Assembly (NCBI GenBank): GCA_963747005.1 | Contig: CAVVDT010000010.1 | Location: 62,001-126,000, forward strand | Direction of reading: 5' to 3' | DNA: 64,000 bases | Source: CAVVDT01 sp963747005 | Lineage (GTDB): Bacteria; Pseudomonadota; Alphaproteobacteria; Rhizobiales; Aestuariivirgaceae | Shown here: piece after piece, positions 1 to 9,028 of the stretch | Layout of the letters: every line of letters starts with the position of its first letter | Position numbering within the stretch: position 1 is the first letter of the stretch | Program-made: the position numbers and the translations under genes | Notes under the pieces: generated by a model | Database searches by the model: none | Seen by the model: only the letters and a program-made list of their open reading frames with translations | Told to the model about the DNA's origin: nothing

Positions 1-294
1 CGCCGCAAGCTGGCGCAGGTGGGTATCGTCTTCGTCTCGGTGGTGCTCGACCCCAAGGGGCAGGCGCGATGCCCAGTGCGGATCGTCGGCGACGGCCTGC
101 CATTGAACGATGCAAGCGGCGAGGCCCTGCTCGATGGACTGGAGATGGCGGCCGAGGACGCCCTCGATGCCCTGCCGCGCAAGAAGCGTTCCGACGATGA
201 TATCGCTGAGACGTTACGCCTCGCCGTGCGCCGCACAGCATTTGCGGCCTGGGGCAAGCGGCCCGTGGTGCATGTCGCCGTTCACCGCCTGTGA
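1..294 (+). CDS. rnj: Ribonuclease J, C-terminal part (truncated by window edge)
   Basis: The reading frame is open from base 1 to the TGA at 292-294 and continues upstream of the window. The visible 97 residues show the beta-strand motif VGIVFVSVVLD followed by DPKG, then an acidic helix and the ending WGKRPVVHVAVHRL. This matches the small C-terminal domain of bacterial RNase J, a zinc-dependent metallo-beta-lactamase/beta-CASP ribonuclease with 5'-exo- and endonuclease activity in mRNA decay and rRNA maturation. The catalytic domain is outside the window, so activity cannot be judged. It precedes parC by 64 bp on the same strand. Family assignment rests on recognition of the C-terminal motif only. 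Confidence 0.8.
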   Translation, partial: RRKLAQVGIVFVSVVLDPKGQARCPVRIVGDGLPLNDASGEALLDGLEMAAEDALDALPRKKRSDDDIAETLRLAVRRTAFAAWGKRPVVHVAVHRL

Positions 295-343
295 ATTGCG
301 GATTTCTGCGGGGTTCCTGCTCAGTTGAGCTTCCGCGTCATGC

Positions 344-349
344 TATAAT
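344..349 (+). promoter_or_regulatory. Possible -10 box upstream of parC
   Basis: A perfect TATAAT lies 10 bases before the parC ATG. The nearest TTGAGC (325-330) is only 13 bases upstream, so the spacing is poor and a transcript would be almost leaderless. This is a weak candidate only. Confidence 0.3.
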
Positions 350-358
350 GATCGAATC

Positions 359-2599
359 ATGAGCGCTCGCACTCCCCCCCAGACCCCCGACAATGTCGAG
401 CCGGTAGACCTGCGCGAGGCACTGGAGGAGCGCTACCTCGCCTACGCGCTGTCGACCATCATGCACCGGGCGCTGCCCGACGTGCGCGACGGCCTCAAAC
501 CCGTGCATCGCCGTCTCATCTTCGCCATGCGCCTGCTGCGCCTCGACCCGGCCGCCGGCTTCAAGAAATGCGCCCGCGTGGTCGGCGACGTGATCGGCAA
601 GTTCCATCCGCATGGCGATCAGGCCGTCTATGACGCGCTGGTGCGCCTCGCCCAGGATTTTGCCGTGCGCTATCCGCTCATCGAGGGGCAGGGCAATTTC
701 GGCAATATCGACGGCGACAACGCCGCCGCCTACCGCTATACCGAGGCCCGCCTGACGCGCGTCGCCATGTTGCTTCTGGAAGGCATCGACCAGGATACCG
801 TCGACTTCCGCGAGACCTATAACGGCGAAGATACCGAACCCCTCGTCCTGCCCGGCGCCTTTCCCAACCTGCTGGCCAACGGCGCTTCCGGCATCGCGGT
901 GGGCATGGCGACCTCGGTGCCGCCCCACAACGCCGCCGAATTGTGCGAGGCAGCCCTTCATCTCATAAAATTCCCCAATGCCGGCATCGACAAGCTCATG
1001 CAGTTCGTGCCGGGGCCGGATTTCCCCACCGGCGGCATCATTGTCGACGACCAGGCCTCCTTGCGCGAAACCTACGCAAGCGGCCGCGGGTCTGTGCGGG
1101 TGCGGGCGCGCTGGGTGAGCGAGGACCTGGGGCGCGGCACCTGGCAGATCGTCGTCAGTGAAATTCCCTACCAGGTGCAAAAGAGCCGGCTGGTGGAAAA
1201 GATCGCCGAACTCCTGACCGACAAGAAGCTGCCGCTTTTGGCCGATGTGCGTGATGAATCGGCCGACGATGTCCGCCTTATCCTCGAACCGCGCAGCCGC
1301 AGCGTCGATCCCGTGCTGCTGATGGAATCGCTGTTCAGGCTCACCGACCTCGAAGCCCGCATTTCGGTCAACATGAATGTCCTCGCCGAAGGCCGGGTGC
1401 CGCGCGTCCTGTCGCTGCGCGATGTGCTGGGCCAGTGGCTCGCCCATCGCCAGGTGGTGCTCGTCAGGCGCAGCCGCTTCCGCCTGGGCGAGATCGCCCG
1501 GCGCCTGGAAGTGCTGGGCGGCTACCTCGTCGCCTACCTCAACCTCGATGAGGTGATCCGCATCATCCGCCATGAGGACGAGCCCAAGCCGGCGCTGATG
1601 GCCCGCTTCGATTTGACCGACGCGCAGGCCGAAGCCATCCTCAACATGCGCTTGCGCGCCTTGCGCAAGCTGGAAGAAATGGAAATCCGGAAGGAACACG
1701 CCGCGTTGTCGCTCGAAAAGGAGGGCATCGAGGCGCTCCTCGCGTCCGATGAGGCCCAGTGGAACGCCATCGGCGCCGAGATCAAGGATGTGCGCAAGGA
1801 ATTTGGTCCCGAGACCCCGCTCGGCCGCCGCCGATCGAGCTTTGCCGCTGCGCCGCAAGTGGAGGCCGACCTCGACCAGGCCCTCATCGAGCGCGAGCCG
1901 GTGACGGTGGTGTGCTCGGAAAAAGGCTGGATCCGCTCGCTGAAGGGCCACATCGCCGATGTCGCCGGGCTTACCTACAAGGACGGCGATCGCGGCAAGT
2001 TCGTGCTCAATGCGCAAACCACCGACAAGCTTTTGCTGATGTCGTCTTCCGGGCGCTTCTTCACTCTCGATGCCAACCGCCTGCCGGGTGGCCGCGGGCA
2101 TGGCGAACCGGTGAGGCTGGCCGCCGATATCGATGCCGCTGACGGCATCGTCGCCTTGTTCGTGCATGAGCCCGAGACCGACCTTGTGGTGGCGGCAAGC
2201 GACGGCAACGGCTTCATCGTGGCCGAGGCGGACTGCGTCGGCAACACCCGCAAGGGCAAGCAGGTCCTCAATGTGCGGGCGCCCGTCGAGGCCGCGGCCT
2301 GCGTGCGGGTGCCGGCGGACGCCGACCACGTGGCGGTGGTGGGCGAAAACCGCAAGATGCTCATCTTCCCCCTGGCCGACCTGCCGAAGATGTCGCGCGG
2401 GCGCGGTGTTCGGCTGCAACGCTACCGCGACGGCGGGTTGGCCGATGTCCGCGCCTTTGCGCTCGCCGACGGCCTCACCTGGACGGACACATCGGGTCGC
2501 ACCTGGACGGTGGGCGACCTTGCCGAATGGATAGGCCAGCGCGCCCAGGCCGGCCGCTCCCCGCCCAAGGGTTTCCCGCGCAACAACCGATTTTCCTGA
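359..2599 (+). CDS. parC: DNA topoisomerase IV subunit A
   Basis: This 746-residue type IIA topoisomerase subunit cuts and rejoins DNA during decatenation of daughter chromosomes, acting with ParE. The N-terminus has the family signature ALSTIMHRALPDVRDGLKPVHRR, in which LPDVRDGLKPVHRR marks the quinolone-resistance region. The active-site pair is Arg126-Tyr127 in RYTEARLT, where Tyr127 forms the 5'-phosphotyrosine link. The C-terminal third (from about residue 490) is a beta-pinwheel with repeats such as CSEKGWIRSLKG, KLLLMSSSGRFFTL and GRGVRLQRY. Length and domain order fit alphaproteobacterial ParC; the shorter pinwheel and the RSLKG-type repeats separate it from GyrA. Its stop is 3 bp from the stop of the convergent glycosyltransferase gene, leaving no room for a separate terminator. 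Confidence 0.95.
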   Translation: MSARTPPQTPDNVEPVDLREALEERYLAYALSTIMHRALPDVRDGLKPVHRRLIFAMRLLRLDPAAGFKKCARVVGDVIGKFHPHGDQAVYDALVRLAQDFAVRYPLIEGQGNFGNIDGDNAAAYRYTEARLTRVAMLLLEGIDQDTVDFRETYNGEDTEPLVLPGAFPNLLANGASGIAVGMATSVPPHNAAELCEAALHLIKFPNAGIDKLMQFVPGPDFPTGGIIVDDQASLRETYASGRGSVRVRARWVSEDLGRGTWQIVVSEIPYQVQKSRLVEKIAELLTDKKLPLLADVRDESADDVRLILEPRSRSVDPVLLMESLFRLTDLEARISVNMNVLAEGRVPRVLSLRDVLGQWLAHRQVVLVRRSRFRLGEIARRLEVLGGYLVAYLNLDEVIRIIRHEDEPKPALMARFDLTDAQAEAILNMRLRALRKLEEMEIRKEHAALSLEKEGIEALLASDEAQWNAIGAEIKDVRKEFGPETPLGRRRSSFAAAPQVEADLDQALIEREPVTVVCSEKGWIRSLKGHIADVAGLTYKDGDRGKFVLNAQTTDKLLLMSSSGRFFTLDANRLPGGRGHGEPVRLAADIDAADGIVALFVHEPETDLVVAASDGNGFIVAEADCVGNTRKGKQVLNVRAPVEAAACVRVPADADHVAVVGENRKMLIFPLADLPKMSRGRGVRLQRYRDGGLADVRAFALADGLTWTDTSGRTWTVGDLAEWIGQRAQAGRSPPKGFPRNNRFS

Positions 2600-2602
2600 G
2601 GA

Positions 2603-5188
2603 TCAGGCCAAAGGAACGGGGCTTTGGTGTCTGGCCACCGCACGTACCGGTTTGAGGTGATCGATCATCGCCATGAGCGCCTGCCGGGCGTCTTGCCGGT
2701 CGATCACCAGCCCGTGCTCATAGGCCCGCACCCTTTCAGCCGGCGCGCCGATGTCGAAGCAGGCTATCGGCAGTCCCATGTCCATGATTTCTTCGGTCAC
2801 ATAGGAAAACGTCTCCGGCCAGATGGACGGGAACCACACCATGTGGACCCCGTGCTGTTCGACAAGGTCCGGCAATTCCGTGCGCACATAGCGCCCCGTC
2901 ACGACGATGGCAGGGTCGTGGAAATCCAGCGCCATCTCGCCGATGATCAGCAGCCGCACCGGCAGCCGCTCGGACCGGGCGATACGTGCGGCCTCTCGCA
3001 CCAGTGCTGCGCCCTTGGCAAAGCCGATCGAGCCGATCACGGCGATATTGATCCGACCCGCTACCGGCGGCCGCTTGACGTGACGCAGCCGCTCCATATG
3101 GGCGTGGGGCTCGATCATCACCCGGCCGTTGAGGTTGGGATAAGCGCGGCCCAGCAGGTGCGCGCTGCTCTGCGAAAAGGCCTTGATTGTCTCTGCAAGG
3201 CACAAGAGTTCGCCCCAGGCACCCCGCCACTGGTCGATACCGGCCTGTTCGATGGTCGAATCGCCGTGCGGATTATGCTCAAGGCAGTGGCGGCAGCGCC
3301 CGATATCCTTGGGAACGCCGCAGAAATTCCCGCTGGAATCGAGCAGAGTGTAGGACGGGCAGATGGGGAAGTAGTCGTGCAGCGCGATCTCCAGGACGTT
3401 GTTCATCTCCTTGGCGCGCCGGGCGAGAAAGGCCGGCACCTCGGCGGCGGCGGCAAAGCCGACGGCACAATTGTAGACGATGCGCACATGCCGTCCCGGC
3501 GGGATGAGATGGTCGAGATCCGCAAATGACGACAGCGCCAGGCGCATGATCGTGCCGCCGGCCTCGACGACGGCATAGAGGTCCCTGGTATTGCGCTGTC
3601 CCGACACGACGATCGAGGGCTTGCCCGCCGCACGCAGCGGCTTCAGGCGCTCATCGCGGTACCAGTTGGCCCCGCCGCCCAGCGAATGGTCGATGAAGAC
3701 GTCGACACCGCCCGCCGACGGGCTGCAGCACAGTCTGGCGAACACCGAAGCGCGCAACGGCAGGGCCGGATCGGCCGTCATGAAAGCGGCGACCTCGGCA
3801 TGGAACCGGGGGTGGCGCCGATTGAGGAGTTCGAGGTTGCGCACCAGAAGCCGCTTTTTCTCCTCGCTGGGATAGCTCAGGCCGTGATCATGTTCGACGA
3901 ACAGGTTGGAGACCAGCACGTTGCGGCCGCCAAGCGCTGCTGCCCTTTGGCACCAGTCGTTCTCCTCGCCATAACCGCGGCCGAAGGTCTGGGCATCAAA
4001 ACCGCCTATGCGATCGAGGAAATGCCGTGACAACACCATGCAGAAGCCCACGCCGGTCGGCAGGTCGAGCTGCCAGGCCAAGGGGTCGACCGCGGCAAAT
4101 GCCGCATCGATGGCGTCCACATTCAGGCCGAGCGGAAGGTCGTTGTCCTTGTCGATCTGCGGAAAGCTGACCAGCGTGGCGCGATTGGAAAAGGGCGTGG
4201 CGGAGGCCACCTTGTCATCGGCCAGGGGGGCGACCAACCGCGCCAGCCAGTTCTTCGGCAGCTTGATGTCGGTATTGAGGATCACGGTATCGTGCCGGGC
4301 GAGGGCGAGGCCCCGGTTGACGGTCCCGGGAAAGCCGAGGTTGGCGTCGTTGCGCAACAAGGTCGTGCGTCCGGCGAAGGCATCGCTTGCGGCAAGGTTG
4401 GAAAGATAGGGCCAGATGCGCGGGTCGCTGCTCAGGTCGTCGATGATCCAGATATGGACGTTCTTGCGTCGCGTCGTCCGGCCGAGACGGCGAAAGAAAC
4501 CGGCAAGGCACCTATAGCCGTTGAACACCGGGACCACGATGTCGATGGGCGATGTTGCGGCCTTGACGCGCTGGTTGCCGGTGAGGGCAAAGCTCGCCTT
4601 GACGTCGATGCGCCGGGCGCCGGCTGAAAAGAACGGCTGCGTGTCGAGCACGCGGGAAATGGCATGGCGAGCCTTCAACCGGCGCTTGCGCAGCATGAGA
4701 TCCAGCGTCCGGGGCAGGACTTCGACGGCGACAAAGTACCAGAAGGCCCGGTACATCCCTCCCGCGACGCGGGCCAGGTCGTGCTGGCTGTAGCGGATCA
4801 GCATTTGCTGGTGGTGGCTGCCGTCGGGCATCTCGATCTTGAGATTGATGCGTCCGTGGGCAGCCGGCGGCACATTGAGGGTGGCCTTGAAACTACCCTG
4901 AGTGATCCCGGAGCCTGTCGGTTCCCCCCAGTCGATGCGCGCTGGCGCTGAAAGTGTCGTTGCACCGGCCCGGGCGTGCAGGCTCAGGTGCAGGCCCGGC
5001 GTCCGGTGCCCTTCGATGCTGCCGCTGATCTCGATGAGGCTGGTCGTGATCAGTATCTTCGATGGTCGCGCGCACACCGAGCCGAGCGTCACCTGCATCC
5101 CGTCAGTCGGCGGCTCGATGCCGGGATCATGCAGCTTTCCGAACACGTACCAACGCGAGAAACGGCTATAGAGTTTCTTGATGCGCAT
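2603..5188 (-). CDS. Two-domain glycosyltransferase (beta domain - GT2 - GT4-like)
   Basis: An 861-residue protein. Residues about 49-130 are a beta-rich region beginning with LIEISGSIEGHR, resembling the accessory domain seen in neighbouring glycosyltransferases. Residues about 215-430 form a GT2 GT-A domain: IDIVVPVFNGY, the nucleotide-binding IIDDLSSD, NANLGFPGTVNRGL-like segment and ILNTDIKLP as the DXD-type metal site. Residues about 700-840 look like a GT4 GT-B C-terminal half: INIAVIGSIGFAKG, then FPSIWPETFSYVTEE, with the Glu-x7-Glu type spacing. It probably adds sugars to a surface polysaccharide in the cytoplasm; donor and acceptor are unknown. It is divergent from the GrdB-like gene at 5460. 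The long antisense frame on the plus strand is a GC shadow. Confidence 0.8.
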   Translation of the reverse strand: MRIKKLYSRFSRWYVFGKLHDPGIEPPTDGMQVTLGSVCARPSKILITTSLIEISGSIEGHRTPGLHLSLHARAGATTLSAPARIDWGEPTGSGITQGSFKATLNVPPAAHGRINLKIEMPDGSHHQQMLIRYSQHDLARVAGGMYRAFWYFVAVEVLPRTLDLMLRKRRLKARHAISRVLDTQPFFSAGARRIDVKASFALTGNQRVKAATSPIDIVVPVFNGYRCLAGFFRRLGRTTRRKNVHIWIIDDLSSDPRIWPYLSNLAASDAFAGRTTLLRNDANLGFPGTVNRGLALARHDTVILNTDIKLPKNWLARLVAPLADDKVASATPFSNRATLVSFPQIDKDNDLPLGLNVDAIDAAFAAVDPLAWQLDLPTGVGFCMVLSRHFLDRIGGFDAQTFGRGYGEENDWCQRAAALGGRNVLVSNLFVEHDHGLSYPSEEKKRLLVRNLELLNRRHPRFHAEVAAFMTADPALPLRASVFARLCCSPSAGGVDVFIDHSLGGGANWYRDERLKPLRAAGKPSIVVSGQRNTRDLYAVVEAGGTIMRLALSSFADLDHLIPPGRHVRIVYNCAVGFAAAAEVPAFLARRAKEMNNVLEIALHDYFPICPSYTLLDSSGNFCGVPKDIGRCRHCLEHNPHGDSTIEQAGIDQWRGAWGELLCLAETIKAFSQSSAHLLGRAYPNLNGRVMIEPHAHMERLRHVKRPPVAGRINIAVIGSIGFAKGAALVREAARIARSERLPVRLLIIGEMALDFHDPAIVVTGRYVRTELPDLVEQHGVHMVWFPSIWPETFSYVTEEIMDMGLPIACFDIGAPAERVRAYEHGLVIDRQDARQALMAMIDHLKPVRAVARHQSPVPLA

Positions 5189-5459
5189 GGTCGAAGGCCG
5201 GACTCTCTACCAGTGGCGGAACAGACATCGATTGTGGCTATGCACTGTCCACTCCCCCATAAAGCATGCCCGGCGGGGCTGCGCAATCCGCGGCGTCGGA
5301 TGGTGGCATGGCGTCAAATCTGCATCTGGCACCGGCCTTGCCACGGCAGGCGGGCTCTTTGCCCAAGGAGGGCACACAGAGTTGATGCATGCCACCATGA
5401 TTGTGCACTAAATTGACCGGGATGATGCATCGAAACCACATCGGCCCCGGCTGGTAGCC

Positions 5460-6398
5460 ATGACAGGCTCGCGCGCCAACGAATTCGGATTCGCGGCCCC
5501 GCATGACGGCCCGATTGCCTATCTGCAGCGCATTCGCGACTATTATATCGGGCTCGGCTACGGCGCGCCCTACGAATGGGCGCATTATGCCCATGTGCCC
5601 TTCCGGCCGCTGAAGAAGCCGCTGGCCGCGTGCTCCATCGCCATCGTCACCACGGCCGCCCCCTACCAGCCCGGCAAGGGCGATCAGGGCCCGGGCGCTC
5701 CCTACAATGGCGCAGCCAAGTTCTTCGATGTCTATTCCGGCGACACCGGGCGCGACCCCGACCTGCGCATTTCCCATATCGCCATCGACCGCCAGCATAC
5801 GACAGCGGAGGATCAGGGCACCTATTTCCCCTTGCCGGCCTTGCGCCGCAGTGCCGACGCCGGCCGTATCGGCAAGGTGGCGCCGCGTTTCCACGGGGCG
5901 CCCACCAACCGCAGCCACGCCGTCACCCTCCGGACCGACTGTCCGGAAATCGTGCACCGTTGCCAGGCCGACGAGGTCGATGCGGCGATCCTGGTGCCCA
6001 ACTGCCCGGTCTGCCACCAGACGGTGAGCCTGGCGGCCCGGGCGTTGGAGGCCGCCGGCATCGCAACCGTCATCATGGGTTGCGCCGAGGACATCGTTGA
6101 ATATGTCGGGGTACCGAGATTGCTGTTTTCGCACTTTCCACTGGGCAATGCGGCGGGAAAGCCGAACGACATCGCCTCCCAGGACCTGACGCTGGACCTT
6201 GCTCTCAAGCTGCTGGAAACCGCACCGGCGCCGCGAACCACGGTGCAATCGCCACTCATCTGGACCGAATCTCCGGACTGGGCGCTGGATTATTCCAACA
6301 TCGAGCGACTGTCGCCGGATGAAATCCGCCGCCGCCGCGCCGAATTCGACCGCGGCAAGGCCGACGCCCAAAAAGCGCGCCAAAATTCAAAAGGTTGA
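5460..6398 (+). CDS. Glycine/sarcosine/betaine reductase selenoprotein B (GrdB)-like protein
   Basis: A 312-residue protein related to the GrdB/PrdB reductase family. It contains IAIVTTAAPYQPGKGDQG, an N-terminal strand typical of the family, and the conserved VPNCPVCHQTVSLAARALE helix, with Cys182 and Cys185 where the redox centre is expected; no in-frame UGA is present, so this is a cysteine, not a selenocysteine, form. GATVIMG-like Rossmann segment VIMGCAEDIVEYVG follows. Homologues in aerobic proteobacteria are annotated only by similarity and lack Grd partners, and none are seen here, so the substrate is unknown. ATG at 5460; an opposing gene overlaps its last 12 bp. Its place inside a polysaccharide region may be incidental. 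Confidence 0.7.
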   Translation: MTGSRANEFGFAAPHDGPIAYLQRIRDYYIGLGYGAPYEWAHYAHVPFRPLKKPLAACSIAIVTTAAPYQPGKGDQGPGAPYNGAAKFFDVYSGDTGRDPDLRISHIAIDRQHTTAEDQGTYFPLPALRRSADAGRIGKVAPRFHGAPTNRSHAVTLRTDCPEIVHRCQADEVDAAILVPNCPVCHQTVSLAARALEAAGIATVIMGCAEDIVEYVGVPRLLFSHFPLGNAAGKPNDIASQDLTLDLALKLLETAPAPRTTVQSPLIWTESPDWALDYSNIERLSPDEIRRRRAEFDRGKADAQKARQNSKG

Positions 6399-7421
6399 GC
6401 CGCTTTCAAGCCCCAGTTGCTGCAGCCAGAAATGTCGCTGCCGGACCGGGTCGCCCCGCTTGCGGGCAAGCGCCAGGCCGGATCGCGCGATGGCTTGCAT
6501 GCGATGGGGCTGCAGGGCCAGCTCGCTGAGCGCGGCCAGCCAGTCCTCCGGCCCGTCGCCGACCAGCAGCCCGTCAGCCCCGTGGGTGATGCGATCGCGA
6601 TAGGGTCCGATACGGCCGTAAAGCCCGGCGGCACCGAAGGCGGCGTGGTCGTTGACCTTGTTGGCGGAACGCGCCTCGTTGGCCTTGCCGGGGCGAAAGG
6701 GGGCCAGCGCCAGGTGAAACCGCTCGGTGGTCAGAACCTGCCGGTAGCGCGGCCAGTCCAGCGCCGCGCGGTTTTCCACCTGGCGGTGGCCATCGAGCGG
6801 CGGTGGAGCATGACGGTCAAGGAAGGTCACCAACCGGGCCTGCGGGTGGCGGTCCAGGAAGGTGGCGATACCGGACGCGACAGCGGTCAGATCGGCAACA
6901 TGGCTGCGGGTGCCGGCAAACACCAGACGCAAGGGTTCAAGGTGCGCAAAGTGGTCGAGATCGTCATTCAGCGGGCCATGTGCGGGCTCGATCAACAGAC
7001 CGTCCCGCCGGCCGAAGGCGGCGAACAGGCGCCGGTTGGGCGCGGCGATCAGCGGATCCAGGGCGAGGATCTTCGGCAGCACATCGGCCGTGAATGCCGC
7101 CATGCGCCGTCGATAGTCGCCGGGCAGGGCGTCATCGTCGACGAGCGCGGCAAAATCGTCATCGACAACATAAATCAGCCGCTCCCGCCGCGCCGTCTGC
7201 AGAGCGGTCAACTCGGCCGCGGCCGCATAGCGGATCAGCACATAATGCCCATCGGCGGCGAACAGATTGCCGCCCAGGCGCTGGATGGGATAGCCGCCGT
7301 CATTGCCGATGAGATCGGCGAGGGCGTAGTGAAAATAGAGATCGACACTCGGCGTAGGTTGCACTCCGAAGGCCGGCACCGCCGTTGAAAGCAACTTCGA
7401 CAGCCATGGAAACGAACGCAT
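6387..7421 (-). CDS. Glycosyltransferase-like protein (GT-B, GT4-type)
   Basis: A 344-residue protein with GT-B features: the N-terminal half contains LFAADGHYVLIRYAA and RLIYVVDDDFAALVDD; the C-terminal half has LRLVFAGTRSHVADL, followed by LALAPFRPGKANEARSANKVNDHAAFGAAGLYG, which corresponds to the sugar-nucleotide loop of GT4-like enzymes (small uncharged residues plus the NEARSANK helix). No signal peptide is evident, so it is expected in the cytoplasm. It lies just downstream of the kpsS-like gene on the same strand, separated by a palindromic element, so it may be co-transcribed with it. Sugar specificity cannot be read from sequence. Confidence 0.65.
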   Translation of the reverse strand: MRSFPWLSKLLSTAVPAFGVQPTPSVDLYFHYALADLIGNDGGYPIQRLGGNLFAADGHYVLIRYAAAAELTALQTARRERLIYVVDDDFAALVDDDALPGDYRRRMAAFTADVLPKILALDPLIAAPNRRLFAAFGRRDGLLIEPAHGPLNDDLDHFAHLEPLRLVFAGTRSHVADLTAVASGIATFLDRHPQARLVTFLDRHAPPPLDGHRQVENRAALDWPRYRQVLTTERFHLALAPFRPGKANEARSANKVNDHAAFGAAGLYGRIGPYRDRITHGADGLLVGDGPEDWLAALSELALQPHRMQAIARSGLALARKRGDPVRQRHFWLQQLGLESGSTF

Positions 7422-7430
7422 GGACCGGCC

Positions 7431-7485
7431 CTAGAGCAGAACGCCGAAAAGTGGATGCCACTCTTCGGATATCTTCATGCTCTAG
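7431..7485. repeat. Palindromic intergenic element, copy A
   Basis: Outer arms CTAGAGC (7431-7437) and GCTCTAG (7479-7485) enclose inner arms CCGAAAAGTGG and CCACTCTTCGG. The same pattern (AGAGC...CCGAAAAGTG...CTTTTCGG...GCTCT) recurs at 55709 and 62694. It fills most of the gap between the GT4-like gene and the kpsS-like gene. Confidence 0.75.
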
Positions 7486-8804
7486 CCCTTCGAACCGCGC
7501 AAGGCCGGGTCCGGCGCGCCGGGCTGATAGGCCCCGACCGTCCGTGCCGGCGAAATATCGCGAACCATATTGAGCCCGGCCGGGCGAAAGCTGGTCAAGT
7601 GAAGCTTCAGGACGCAATCGGCAAAATGCCGCTCTTCAGGGTTCGTGGCGCCGAATTCGCCTTGCACCTGTGAAGTCTGGATGATGGCGCGGCGGAACTG
7701 CTGGAAAAATTCCGGGTCCGGCTGCGTGGGGGCGGTCCAGAAGCTGTCGAGCCCTGATTGATGCGTCAGTCCCTCGACATCGTAGACGGCACGCCCGAGG
7801 GCGCAAACCGGCACGTCGTGGAACAAGGCGGACGTTCCCATGGTCGAGTTGATGGTGACCATGCCCTTGCAGTGGTGGAAGATGTCGGGATTGCTTCCCG
7901 TTTCCAGAAAATACACCCGGTTGGCGATGCCCATTTCCGCTGCAAGGCGATTAACCTCGCGCTCGCGATCGATCAGGTTGTTGTCGCGTGGGTGATTCTT
8001 GACCACCAGCACGGCATCTCTCGGTGCGTTGGCGGCAAACGATGAAAGAATTGTCGTCGTCGCCTGTGTCAGCGACGTGAAATCGGAATCGACCGATAGC
8101 TGGAAATCATGGTCAAGCTGCAAGGGGTAGAAGAAGACCTTGCGCCCGAGCGCCTGTATGGCCTGCCAGTTCCGCCGTGCGCGCGCGATCTTCCCCATGC
8201 GCTGCGCCGCCTTGACGGTCCAGCCCAGTGCCTCCGCCCACGGATGGGGACTGCGGAACCGGCTGTAGCGCGGGAAGAACGGCTTGCCGAGCCACGTCAC
8301 CGCGTGGAATGCCACGTCGCCGAGGACCAGGCGCTGCGAGCGCCGCAGGTTGCGCGACGGTCGTACCTGTTCCTGCGACCTTTCCGCCATCTCGATGATC
8401 TCATCGCGATCGCGCGGAAATGGCGAGCGGCCGTTCACCCCGCCTTTCTCGAAGGTGATCCAGTCGGGGCGGAAATAGCCGTTTTCGAACACAAAGACAT
8501 TGATGCCGAGACTGTGGGCGATATCGGTGGCGCGGCGGTGATAGGGCCGGCTGTCAGAAAACAGCACGACATCCGAAACGCCCTGGGAAACGAGATAATG
8601 CTCGATATAGGCCGGCCAGTCCGCCAGCGAACCGCGATACGCCGTCGCCGCGCCAACCGGCCAGAAGACATAGTCGCCAGCGCACAGATTGATCTTGGAA
8701 ATTGCCATGCCGGCGGCCTTGACGGCCTGCGCCAACCGCAAAAAGAAGAGACTGCCCGGGCCCTGCAAGAAAAGGACGTGACGTTCCCCTGGGGCAACAA
8801 GCAT
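7482..8804 (-). CDS. kpsS: KpsS-type capsule beta-Kdo transferase
   Basis: A 440-residue protein with the family start HVLFLQGPGSLFFLRLA, then DYVFWPVG, VVLFSDSRPYHRRA, and VFVFENGYFRPDWIT, all diagnostic of KpsS/LipB. KpsS adds the first beta-Kdo to a lyso-phosphatidylglycerol acceptor at the inner membrane, starting the poly-Kdo linker of ABC-transporter-dependent (group 2-like) capsules. A later PLQLDHDFQLSVDSDF and VVKNHPRDNN segment fits the C-terminal GT domain. It is divergent from kpsC (224-bp gap), the usual partner. E. coli KpsS is a little shorter (about 390 residues). The last codons overlap palindrome copy A. Confidence 0.88.
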   Translation of the reverse strand: MLVAPGERHVLFLQGPGSLFFLRLAQAVKAAGMAISKINLCAGDYVFWPVGAATAYRGSLADWPAYIEHYLVSQGVSDVVLFSDSRPYHRRATDIAHSLGINVFVFENGYFRPDWITFEKGGVNGRSPFPRDRDEIIEMAERSQEQVRPSRNLRRSQRLVLGDVAFHAVTWLGKPFFPRYSRFRSPHPWAEALGWTVKAAQRMGKIARARRNWQAIQALGRKVFFYPLQLDHDFQLSVDSDFTSLTQATTTILSSFAANAPRDAVLVVKNHPRDNNLIDREREVNRLAAEMGIANRVYFLETGSNPDIFHHCKGMVTINSTMGTSALFHDVPVCALGRAVYDVEGLTHQSGLDSFWTAPTQPDPEFFQQFRRAIIQTSQVQGEFGATNPEERHFADCVLKLHLTSFRPAGLNMVRDISPARTVGAYQPGAPDPALRGSKG

Positions 8805-9028
8805 TACAACTCCCCACTCTCTAAACCCCCACCATCACGCGTCCGCCGCCGTGCGATGGCATTTGCAAAAATCTAGCCCGAACATTGCATCCATGTGAAG
8901 TGATCATTCCGGGGAATCGAAAATTTGCTGTCGGGTGTGGCAAATATGACAGCTTGTCGCAGCCGGCAGTGACAGTGCCCCGGAGAAACAAGTCAAAGTT
9001 CAGGTCCTATGGTGTAAAGCGATACCGG

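Noticed and set aside
338..2419. 693-codon open frame on the minus strand opposite parC
   Set aside because: It mirrors parC codon for codon, has a His/Gly/Arg-rich composition typical of antisense frames in GC-rich DNA, and no family motif.
5341..5459. GATGCAT repeats before the GrdB-like gene as an operator
   Set aside because: The two copies are imperfectly placed direct repeats without symmetry or promoter context; chance is likely.
5238..6383. 381-codon minus frame across the GrdB-like gene
   Set aside because: No recognisable domain; the plus strand has conserved motifs and a better start.
8885..9028. TTG-initiated extension of kpsC
   Set aside because: The 48 extra residues lack similarity to KpsC and the family starts at MGKIAILSAGLWR-like sequence.
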